52,974 bases of DNA, from positions 1-52,974 of IMG/VR virus record IMGVR_UViG_3300032073_000043; one strand, given 5' to 3'. The notes beneath the pieces were generated by a model, which saw only the letters and a program-made list of their open reading frames with translations, was not told the origin of the DNA and ran no database searches. The position numbers and the translations under genes are program-made. The stretch is from a virus. Below are positions 27,675-34,868 of this stretch, in pieces (position 1 is the stretch's first letter; the number at the start of each line of letters is the position of its first letter).

Positions 27675-29879
27675 TTAATCTATTAGTTTTGAGTGCATAC
27701 CTTTGTTTTTATATCTTGATATGTTTATGTTTAGTTTTTGTTTTTTTATGTCTGCATGCGGTCTATATAAATGTCTGTTACAAGCCATTATAGCTAATCC
27801 CGAACTTATTGCAGCATCGTATTTTGTTCTGTTATTTATATCAAACTTAGCCCAGTCTTGCAATGTTTCATTAAAATATAAATCACCGTGGGATCCATCT
27901 CTCTTTTTACCAACGTGATCTTGTATATACATTTCAATAGCAGCAGCGTGAGCTTGCTTAATATCTTCACTTGAGTTTGGTATACCACCTACTTCTTTTT
28001 CAGCTGTGGACAACTTGTTCCAAGTTCTATCAGGTCTATTCATAGAATAACCTCTGTAACCTCGCCTTTTTAAATAATACAATAGACGTGGTTTATTATT
28101 TTCTGCTAGTATAGGCATCCCGTAAAACACAAGTGCCATTAGAACGTCCTCAAAGAAGATCTCAGCAGTCTGAGGTCTAGCTATATACTCTAAAAAGAAA
28201 GAGTTTGGAGGACAATCTTCCATACTAAATTTTGTTAACCCGTGCAAAGCACCTTTAGATCCTCTACCATCAACAGTACCAGATATATCATAAGAGTCAC
28301 ATCCAAATGAACCCATGTGTTCGTTAGCAGGGTATTTAATTCCATTTTTTATTATATGTCTATTCTGTAATTCAAACTTAGGTGTCCAGCTAACCTTAAA
28401 CCTACCTTTTGAATCTGGGTAAAATATAACTTTAGTATCTTTAATACCGTTAACCCATTGAAAATTACCTTTAGTTAATGGCGCATTTAGCTCTTCGTTA
28501 TAATCTATTTGCTCGTATATTTTCGCTAAATTAAATATACTGTTTTGTGTTTCATCTCTAAAAGCGTGCTCTTCAGTTCTAGGAAATTGCCTATAAAATT
28601 CATTTAAAGCATCTCCATCATTTTTTAAGCCGTCGACTTCGTTTTGCCAGTGTTCGATGATACCTGTATCGATATATTCTCCATAAGGCCCTTTAACTTC
28701 TTCTTCTGGTGTGTCAAATACAGGTAGTCCATAAGAATCAATGAATCCTTCGTAGTTCCATTCCATAGGAATGAACAGACTATAGAGTCCTGTACTTGTT
28801 TGTCCATTTCTGTTTCTTTTTGTAACATCTGACCCATTATACAGTTTTTTAAAGTTATCACCTCCTTTGTCAAGAGCGTTGCTCGTTGATCCCATCATGC
28901 ACTTACCAATAATTCTACTACCTAACCTAAGACATGTTTTTGTAACACGCCAATTGTTTAATATATTATTAGGTCTTTCCCATTTACCACTTTCATCGTG
29001 AGCTAATAGTTTTAACTTTTCACCATCATAACTATTGTCACCTGTATTTTTCCAGTCAATAGTAGTGTCTAATCCTTGTAAATCATGATCGTCACTACCT
29101 GCTTCTATCTTTCTTCTAGTTAATTTAGAAGCTGGAACTCTGTATGCTAATTCTGTTTTAGGTCGATCCATACCATCTTGAATCGGTTTAAAAAAGAAAG
29201 GGTAGTTGACTGATATAGGTACAACCTTGTCAGTAAACATTTTTTTAGCATCTGGTCCAGTTTTAGATAATATTCCTAATCTAGCATCACTTGATATTGT
29301 AGCCATATTTACTAGCTCTCCTGATGCCATAAATGAAAACCCAGATCTTCTATTTTTAAGATAACACATACCATAACATCTAGTATCAGCTTTGCAAGCT
29401 TCCCAAAACAAATAAAATAATCTATTTGCTTCTCTAAAATCAGGTTGACCAACATCAATTTTTGACCACTGTAGATACATATAGTGAGTACCGGTTATGT
29501 AAGTAGCTTTTCCTTTGTTATAAAACCAAAAACCTTCTTCTCTTCTTTTAAACTCTTTTTCTATGTAATCTATATGTTTTTCCTTAAAATCTTTTGGTAT
29601 ATCTTTCCAGTCAAATATAGTTTTTAAACGAGATAAAGCTTTAGGTTGTGGTGTAACCTCCCACTTATCACTTTTAAATTTATTAATATCAGTTGCCTGC
29701 GGCAATGCTATTTTCAAATTCTGTATGCTATACACCTCACCGATCTTACCGGTTTTACTTATAACAACTAGATCATGCTCTTTGTTATAACCATACTTCC
29801 AGGCTTTTTTTTTGTTAAGCCTTTTTATGGTGTTTATTTTAATAGGTTCTATAACCTTATATAAACTTTGCTCGTACAT
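27675..29879 (-). CDS. terL: Terminase large subunit
   Basis: A 734-aa packaging motor. The ATPase has a Walker A-like KNRRSGFS (175-182), Walker B LKLLAHDE (Asp295, Glu296) and coupling motif GSTSN (330-334). The RuvC-like nuclease follows with GSFGCDSYD (Asp528, Asp531) and the acidic segment YIARPQTAEIFFED. The stop is 4 bases before the portal start. The start (29879) shares one base with the stop of the TerS candidate, so the two are coupled. No split, intein or frameshift is seen. Confidence 0.9.
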   Translation of the reverse strand: MYEQSLYKVIEPIKINTIKRLNKKKAWKYGYNKEHDLVVISKTGKIGEVYSIQNLKIALPQATDINKFKSDKWEVTPQPKALSRLKTIFDWKDIPKDFKEKHIDYIEKEFKRREEGFWFYNKGKATYITGTHYMYLQWSKIDVGQPDFREANRLFYLFWEACKADTRCYGMCYLKNRRSGFSFMASGELVNMATISSDARLGILSKTGPDAKKMFTDKVVPISVNYPFFFKPIQDGMDRPKTELAYRVPASKLTRRKIEAGSDDHDLQGLDTTIDWKNTGDNSYDGEKLKLLAHDESGKWERPNNILNNWRVTKTCLRLGSRIIGKCMMGSTSNALDKGGDNFKKLYNGSDVTKRNRNGQTSTGLYSLFIPMEWNYEGFIDSYGLPVFDTPEEEVKGPYGEYIDTGIIEHWQNEVDGLKNDGDALNEFYRQFPRTEEHAFRDETQNSIFNLAKIYEQIDYNEELNAPLTKGNFQWVNGIKDTKVIFYPDSKGRFKVSWTPKFELQNRHIIKNGIKYPANEHMGSFGCDSYDISGTVDGRGSKGALHGLTKFSMEDCPPNSFFLEYIARPQTAEIFFEDVLMALVFYGMPILAENNKPRLLYYLKRRGYRGYSMNRPDRTWNKLSTAEKEVGGIPNSSEDIKQAHAAAIEMYIQDHVGKKRDGSHGDLYFNETLQDWAKFDINNRTKYDAAISSGLAIMACNRHLYRPHADIKKQKLNINISRYKNKGMHSKLID

Positions 29880-30154
29880 TATTTAGATCTTCTTTCTGCA
29901 AAACCACCAAAAGTAGACTTTTCCTCTTCCTTTTTAGGTTTATTATCTAACATGTCTTGCTCATCTTGTATTCTATTTAATATCTCAAAAGCATCAAATA
30001 TAGCTAGCTTTTTAGTTGCAGCCGCGTTTTTTAATCTATCAGCTGATATATCGTCGTCTGTTTCTACTATAGGCTCTTTTGCAACCTTTATTAATTCATC
30101 AACAGCTCTATGTCCAGCTTGGATTATATTCTTTTTCGTTTCCTTGATATTCAT
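29879..30154 (-). CDS. Terminase small-subunit candidate
   Basis: A 91-aa helical protein immediately upstream of TerL (one-base overlap). The middle, ADRLKNAAATKKLAIFDAFEILNRIQDEQ, is a pattern I associate with small proteins preceding TerL in Bacteroidetes phages. The C terminus is basic and disordered (STFGGFAERRSK). I choose the ATG at 30154 (MNIKETKKNI), since the longer start at 30199 overlaps the previous gene by 92 bases rather than 47. DNA-binding ability is not evident in the sequence, so TerS is inferred mainly from position. Confidence 0.55.
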   Translation of the reverse strand: MNIKETKKNIIQAGHRAVDELIKVAKEPIVETDDDISADRLKNAAATKKLAIFDAFEILNRIQDEQDMLDNKPKKEEEKSTFGGFAERRSK

Positions 30155-30692
30155 ATTTGATTGTAATAAATTTAGATAAAACCCTATATAATCTCTCACC
30201 GTTAATTACAAACTCGTATTCACTATTAGGTGTGAAACCTATTAAATCTCCTTCGTTTATATTTAAATGCTTGTTAGTATATTTAACAACGCCTATCAAT
30301 GGTTTTTCTTTATCGTCATATATATTGTCTGACTGTAAAGGTTTTACAAAGCAATAATCAGTTTGACTTGACCATTTACCTTTTTGTTTGTATAAAAATA
30401 TTTGATCTGTATTAACAAAATATTTATCTTCTTTAAAATAAGATCTGCTGTTTTTTTCTACACCTTGTTGATCGTGCCATCTTCTAAAAACATTGTGGTG
30501 TATAATAACAGTGTCACCTACTTTTATATCTGTTTTAACAATTTTAGGCAAAGAAACAACTATAGCTTCTCTGTTAACGTACTGATGACTAAATATCTCG
30601 GCGTTTAATATGAGCTCTTTATCACCTATTTTTTTTACGTTATTGTATCTTGATCCTTTTGGTTTAACTACAAAGTTAAATAATCCTTGCAT
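30108..30692 (-). CDS. Tandem GroES-like (Cpn10-fold) protein candidate
   Basis: A 194-aa all-beta protein that reads as two similar halves. Residues 6-103 contain VVKPKG, then TDIKVGDTVIIHHNVFRRW and FVNTDQIFLY. Residues 113-182 contain CFVKPLQ, GVVKYTN, NINEGDLIGFTPNSEYEFVINGERLYRV. Both copies follow the Cpn10 order (xxKPxx, VGDxVxxxx, xxxINGxxYxxVxxxxI). The sequence similarity to true GroES is weak, and the mobile loop is not obvious. It lies in the TerS/TerL operon, 14 kb from the real groES-groEL pair. A small structural beta protein is an alternative. Confidence 0.45.
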   Translation of the reverse strand: MQGLFNFVVKPKGSRYNNVKKIGDKELILNAEIFSHQYVNREAIVVSLPKIVKTDIKVGDTVIIHHNVFRRWHDQQGVEKNSRSYFKEDKYFVNTDQIFLYKQKGKWSSQTDYCFVKPLQSDNIYDDKEKPLIGVVKYTNKHLNINEGDLIGFTPNSEYEFVINGERLYRVLSKFITIKYEYQGNEKEYNPSWT

Positions 30693-30913
30693 TAATATTC
30701 TAAATTGTATTCTACGGCTATTGCCATATTTTTATTAAAATCTTTCCAAGGCAAAACCTCTTCTTTTTTCATAATGTAAATACTAAACTTTTCATCTTCT
30801 TCTATTATATCACAAATCGTATGACCACCGTAGACCTCTTGGCCTACGGAATAGTGCATAGCTTCGTTTTTATAGTCTTTACCTATACTTATTTTTCTAA
30901 TTAGATTTTTCAT
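30692..30913 (-). CDS. Conserved small phage protein (73 aa)
   Basis: Starts MKNLIRKISIGKDYKNEAMHYSVGQEVYGG and ends KDFNKNMAIAVEYNLEY. I know this type only as a conserved hypothetical of Bacteroidetes phages, located near TerL. It has an alpha/beta pattern, no membrane segment and no catalytic motif. Its start overlaps the stop of the next gene upstream by 17 bases, and its stop overlaps the next start by one base, so it is co-translated with its neighbours. Confidence 0.65.
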   Translation of the reverse strand: MKNLIRKISIGKDYKNEAMHYSVGQEVYGGHTICDIIEEDEKFSIYIMKKEEVLPWKDFNKNMAIAVEYNLEY

Positions 30914-31181
30914 CTTTAGGTAACTCTTTTATAGTTCCGTCCTGAATATTAACAGAAACGTCACCGTATTTTTCTTTCAGCTTATCATTGTTCTTGTAAA
31001 GGTTAGCTTGGGTTTTTGCAACTTCCACTACTAACGCATTTTTTTGAACTTCTAAACCTCCAACTTTCATTTGTAGTTGGTTTAACGTGTCTACAAAAGT
31101 TCTTATAACTTTTAACTCTTCTTCTGTTATAGACTTAGGTTTTAAATCTACTGCTTTTGGTTTTTTCTTATATGTTGCCAT
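30897..31181 (-). CDS. Small coiled-coil protein (94 aa)
   Basis: A basic N terminus (MATYKKKPKAVDLKPKS) is followed by a coiled-coil region of about 55 residues (EEELKVIRTFVDTLNQLQMKVGGLEVQKNALVVEVAKTQANLYKNNDKLKEKYG) and a short acidic end. I do not recognise a family. Co-transcribed with the TerL operon, with 23 bases between it and the glycosyltransferase gene upstream. Confidence 0.6.
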   Translation of the reverse strand: MATYKKKPKAVDLKPKSITEEELKVIRTFVDTLNQLQMKVGGLEVQKNALVVEVAKTQANLYKNNDKLKEKYGDVSVNIQDGTIKELPKDEKSN

Positions 31182-31204
31182 AATATTATTATTTAATTAA
31201 AATT

Positions 31205-32104
31205 TTACTTCTTTTTTGCTGGTGAAGATATGTACCAGTTTTTGTATCTATCTCTTTTTTCACACACGTAGCTAATATATTTATCAACTTTAGTTTTCCA
31301 GTCTTTATCTACGTTTGGATTTATTATACCAGACTTGTAACTAGAAAATGTCTTGTTTACGTATTCTACTATGTTTTTTTGATTGTGATAAAGGAAACTA
31401 TTTATGCAGTAGAATGAGCCTCTCTGTATATCGTTCCAAACATCCACAGGTTCTATATTTTTACCTAATACACCAGCAAACAAAGGGCTTTCACTTATAT
31501 GAGTTGAATAAACGCCTTTAGCTTTCTGCATGTAGTAGTACATGTCTACATTTTTAGGAAGAATATTCTCTTCACCAAAAAAGTCTTTTAACTCACCAAT
31601 TATTTGGTGTGTAGTTATAGGGTGTGGTTTGAATAAAACATTATTACCGTGGGTGTTTACAATGTGCTTTAATCTATTTAAGCAAACATTTTCTCTAAGT
31701 TTGTTAGAACCCGGTAAAATTATTAAATAGTCCTTAGGAGGAAATCTGTCCAATTCTTCTTTTCTGTATTTATACTTGTTAGCGTTGCTATCAACAACTT
31801 TTTTTACTAACCAAGAAGAATAGTCTAGCACTTCACTTTCGTTATCGTGCCAAGCGTCGATCATTTGTTCGTTACGCATTTTAAAATTTAAAGGTTGAAG
31901 GTAAAAATTACCTGCATACTCGGTATACGCCATTGTTTTAAAGTATGGCATTTCTTCTGCCATTACATCATAGCTAGTTTCTAAGCCATTTTCTTGGCAC
32001 TTTCTAATGACATATCCTTCAACTTGTTCTAAGTCATAAAGACTGTCAGCTTTTTTAAGAGGACCTATTCTTTTCTTAAGCTCCTGCTCGTTAAACATTT
32101 CCAT
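31205..32104 (-). CDS. Putative GT-B glycosyl/glycerophosphotransferase
   Basis: A 299-aa protein whose C-terminal half reads like the nucleotide-binding half of CDP-glycerol/sialyl or capsule-type GT-B transferases: YLIILPGSNKLREN (126-139), NNVLFKPHPITTHQI (KPHP at 159-162), and STHISESPLFAGVLGKNIEPVDVW (200-223). The Lys-Pro-His-Pro and the Ser-Thr-x-x-Ser-Glu-Ser motif are typical for activated-donor binding. The N-terminal half is helical and shows no signal peptide, so it acts in the cytoplasm. It lies directly downstream of the Thr/Ser-rich fibre, with a late-promoter-like element in front. The substrate is unknown, and modification of the fibre is a hypothesis. Confidence 0.5.
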   Translation of the reverse strand: MEMFNEQELKKRIGPLKKADSLYDLEQVEGYVIRKCQENGLETSYDVMAEEMPYFKTMAYTEYAGNFYLQPLNFKMRNEQMIDAWHDNESEVLDYSSWLVKKVVDSNANKYKYRKEELDRFPPKDYLIILPGSNKLRENVCLNRLKHIVNTHGNNVLFKPHPITTHQIIGELKDFFGEENILPKNVDMYYYMQKAKGVYSTHISESPLFAGVLGKNIEPVDVWNDIQRGSFYCINSFLYHNQKNIVEYVNKTFSSYKSGIINPNVDKDWKTKVDKYISYVCEKRDRYKNWYISSPAKKK

Positions 32105-32117
32105 ATAATTAAATTTA

Positions 32118-32143
32118 ATTTGTTATAGTACTATAGTCACATA
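32118..32143 (-). promoter_or_regulatory. Late promoter-like element upstream of the glycosyltransferase
   Basis: On the minus strand, TATGTGACTATAGTACTAT is followed by AACAAAT, ending 14 bases before the ATG at 32104. It matches the element at 47496-47522 almost base for base. Both lie just before the first gene of a leftward operon. CTATAG also recalls T7-type promoters. Confidence 0.5.
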
Positions 32144-32160
32144 TTATTACGCTTTTCTAA

Positions 32161-34302
32161 CTACTCGTTATTATCTTGAAACGGATTAGTACCTAATTGC
32201 CCAAATTGATTAAAGTTAACATAGTTACCAGTGTTAGTTGTATACGTAGTCGTATACGTAGTTGTTGTATTAAAACCAGTGCTTGTAGCTGTAGACGTAT
32301 TAAAAACTGTTGACGTTGATGTGTTATAAACAGTAACGTGATTTGTATTAGTTGTAGTACTTGTGTTAAAAGTAGTAGTCGTGTTAAACGTAGTTACTGT
32401 AGCTGTAGTAGTGTTGTAAACAGTACTTGTCGATCTAGTTGTTGCTGTATTTGTACTAGTGTTATAAACTGTTGTTGTCGCTCTAGTTGTTGCTGTGTTT
32501 GTAGACGTGTTAAAAGCTGTTATAGTTATTGTTTGCGTTGTTGTAGATGTATTGTAAACAGTTGTATAAACAGTAGTCGTATCTCTTGCTGTACTTTTTA
32601 GAACTGTGTTTCTAGATGTACTAACAGTTGTGTTTCTAGATGTAGTAGTGCTAGTATTATAAGTTGTTGTATAAGTAGTGTTTGTACTAAATACAGTTGA
32701 TGTACTAGTATTAAACACAGTACTAGTTGCTCTACTTGTAGATACAACCGTTGTTGTACTAGTATTATAATGAGTTATTGTTATAGTACTAGTTGATCTA
32801 GTTGTATTTCTATACGTAGCGGCTTGAACATCAGTTAACCTCATTGTTTGTTGAGACGTAGTGTATACTGTATTAGTACTAGTATTAAACGTAGTTGTTG
32901 TGGATTTACTGGTATTAAAAGTTGTAGTCGTACTGTACGTAGTTAAAGTAGACGTATTATAAACTGTAGTAGTTGCTCTAGACGTTGATATTGTAGTTGC
33001 TCTACTAGTTAATGTAGCAGTACTAGTATTAAAAGTAGTACTTGTTGTGTATACCGTAGTTGTAGATCTAGATTCTATTGTAGCTCTACTAGTTGCAAAT
33101 GTAGTTACAGTTGATCTAGTGGTAGACACAGTAGTGGTTCTTTGTTCTGTTGTTACCGTGCTAGTATTAAAAGTGGTTGTAGTAGAGTATGCTGTTGTTG
33201 TAGCTCTTTGCTCTGTTGTTGATCTACTTGTAGCAAAAGTAGTCGTTGTCGAGAATACTGTAGTTGTGCTAGTGTTAAACACAGTTATAGTAGCTGTACT
33301 AGTGTTAAAAGCTGTGTTAGTAGTATATGTCGTAGTGGTAGACCTTGAGGTTGCTGTACTTCTAGTTGTAGTAAATGTTGTTGTAGTTGACTTACTAGTT
33401 ATAGTACTTGTGTTAAATGTTGTGCTAGTAGTGTATACTGTTACTGTACTTCTTTGCTCAATTGTAGCTCTTGATGTAGCAAAGGTAGTTGTAGTTGACT
33501 TAGTAGTTACAGTTGATGTATTGAAAGCCGTATTAGTAGTATATACCGTGGTTGTACTTCTAGATTCAATTGTAACTCTATCCGTAGCGAAAGTAGTAGT
33601 TGTAGCTCTAGACGTTAGCGTCGAAGTATTAAAAGCAGTTGTAGTCGTAAACGTCGTAGTAGTAGACCTACTTTCTATAGTGTTTCTGCTAGTAGCAAAA
33701 GTAGTAGTTGTAGCTCTAGTAGTATTAAATGTTGTTGTTGTTGTATACAGTGTAGTAGTACTAAACGCGGTAATTGTATTACGGCTAGTTGCTATTACTG
33801 TTGCTCTACTCGTTGATGTAGTTCTACTAGTAGCAAAAGTTGTTGTAGTAGCTCTAGATGTGGCAAACGTAGTTGTAGTAGACCTAGTAGTGTTAAATGT
33901 AGTTGTTGTATTAAATACAGTCGTGGTACTAGTATTAAATAATGTAGTTGTACTTTTACTAGTATTAAACGTAGTTAAAGTTGTGTAGGTAGTGGTAGTA
34001 GACCTACTTTCAGTTGTAGCTCTAGACGTATTAAAAGTAGTAGTCGTAGTATACGTAGTCGTAGTAGATCTACTTTCAGTCGTAGCTCTAGACGTATTAA
34101 ACGTCGTAGCTGTAGTGTATGTAGTAGTAGTATTTCTAGACTCAAGTGTGCTTCTACTTGTAGAAAAATAAGAAATATAAGTAGTGTTAAAAGACGTTGT
34201 AGTGTTTCTACTTTCAGCGGTGCTTCTTGACGTACCTCTACTCGTGTTTCTTATAGTAGATTGTGATGTGCTTCTTGATGTGCTTCTTGTAGTATTAGGC
34301 AT
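32161..34302 (-). CDS. Thr/Ser-rich repeat fibre protein B (713 aa)
   Basis: Apart from a short N-terminal leader and the last 25 residues, the protein is built of short units such as FNTSRATTESRS, TTTTYTTTTT, FATSRNTI and YNTSTATV. Thr and Ser make up most residues, with Asn/Arg/Ala at fixed places, aromatic Phe/Tyr about every 8-12 residues, almost no Asp, and no Cys, Trp or Gly. Units of 22 residues repeat at DNA level (66 nt). The C terminus is NYVNFNQFGQLGTNPFQDN. There is no signal peptide. It is probably a long thin tail fibre or beta-solenoid, paralogous to the 871-aa fibre upstream but lacking its S74 end. The repeats may be heavily modified. Confidence 0.7.
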   Translation of the reverse strand: MPNTTRSTSRSTSQSTIRNTSRGTSRSTAESRNTTTSFNTTYISYFSTSRSTLESRNTTTTYTTATTFNTSRATTESRSTTTTYTTTTTFNTSRATTESRSTTTTYTTLTTFNTSKSTTTLFNTSTTTVFNTTTTFNTTRSTTTTFATSRATTTTFATSRTTSTSRATVIATSRNTITAFSTTTLYTTTTTFNTTRATTTTFATSRNTIESRSTTTTFTTTTAFNTSTLTSRATTTTFATDRVTIESRSTTTVYTTNTAFNTSTVTTKSTTTTFATSRATIEQRSTVTVYTTSTTFNTSTITSKSTTTTFTTTRSTATSRSTTTTYTTNTAFNTSTATITVFNTSTTTVFSTTTTFATSRSTTEQRATTTAYSTTTTFNTSTVTTEQRTTTVSTTRSTVTTFATSRATIESRSTTTVYTTSTTFNTSTATLTSRATTISTSRATTTVYNTSTLTTYSTTTTFNTSKSTTTTFNTSTNTVYTTSQQTMRLTDVQAATYRNTTRSTSTITITHYNTSTTTVVSTSRATSTVFNTSTSTVFSTNTTYTTTYNTSTTTSRNTTVSTSRNTVLKSTARDTTTVYTTVYNTSTTTQTITITAFNTSTNTATTRATTTVYNTSTNTATTRSTSTVYNTTTATVTTFNTTTTFNTSTTTNTNHVTVYNTSTSTVFNTSTATSTGFNTTTTYTTTYTTNTGNYVNFNQFGQLGTNPFQDNNE
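34001..34132 (-). repeat. 66-nt tandem duplication in fibre B
   Basis: Blocks starting at 34001 and 34067 are almost the same (GACCTACTTTCAG / GATCTACTTTCAG and onward) with few, mainly synonymous changes. They encode the 22-residue unit [YF]T..TTFNTSRATTESRS. This is one of the clearer recent duplications in the repeat shaft. Confidence 0.7.
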
Positions 34303-34304
34303 AG

Positions 34305-34868
34305 TTAAGTTATTATATCGCCAGATATTTGTATTAGTAATTTACCATCTGTCTTTAAGTTATTAATATAATTATTTCTTAACGCTGTCTTATGATCGTC
34401 AGATACATCGTTTGGTTCTGCAAAAATATCTACCAATATTAAATCATATAGCTTTGTTGTTGAGTAAGTCCACTCGTCATGTGTTATTACATTTATATCA
34501 CTATGCATCCAGTTTACAATAGAAACTATCTCAGAGTCTTGTTCAACAACGTCCACACTTGTTGGTGATTTAGTATTTTTTACATATTCAGGAAAAGAAC
34601 CTAAACCAAGTCCTAATATTAAAACATCACCCCAAACTGCATTATCAAAAATACTGTTATCAAAACCACAACTATTACAATCACCTGCTTTTATTTTAGC
34701 AGTATACAAAGAGTTATAATATCTATGGTAAACATCAGATTTATATTTTAAATGTGACATCACAAATTGTGTTGTACCATCTTCTACAGAGGTTTTAGTT
34801 TCTTTTATTATTTCAAATTTAGTACCATCGTGGGTACTTATTAGGTTTTCGTTTATATATGCACTCAT
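34305..34868 (-). CDS. SAM-dependent methyltransferase, spermidine-synthase-like
   Basis: A 187-aa Rossmann-type protein. Motif I is GDVLILGLGLGS (GLGLG at 86-90), the acidic residue of motif II is in VDVVEQDSEI (Glu109) and motif IV-like is YDLILVDIFAEPND (146-147 VD). This layout matches the spermidine synthase/methyltransferase superfamily. The protein ends soon after GKLLIQISGD, so the last beta strand of the fold appears shortened. The gene lies between the two Thr/Ser-rich fibre genes and overlaps the upstream one by four bases. Methylation of the fibre, or of a small molecule, is inference. Confidence 0.65.
   Translation of the reverse strand: MSAYINENLISTHDGTKFEIIKETKTSVEDGTTQFVMSHLKYKSDVYHRYYNSLYTAKIKAGDCNSCGFDNSIFDNAVWGDVLILGLGLGSFPEYVKNTKSPTSVDVVEQDSEIVSIVNWMHSDINVITHDEWTYSTTKLYDLILVDIFAEPNDVSDDHKTALRNNYINNLKTDGKLLIQISGDIIT

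Noticed and set aside
32118-32143. True T7 promoter
   Set aside because: Only CTATAG and an AT-rich upstream part agree. The full consensus is not met, and no T7-type RNA polymerase is in the window.
33047-33988. Long Val/Leu-rich plus-strand ORF opposite the fibre gene
   Set aside because: It is antisense to ACN/AGN codons of the Thr/Ser repeats, which read as GTN or TNN in reverse. The hydrophobic low-complexity product has no start context. Similar ORFs at 35700-36893 and 36903-37133 have the same origin.
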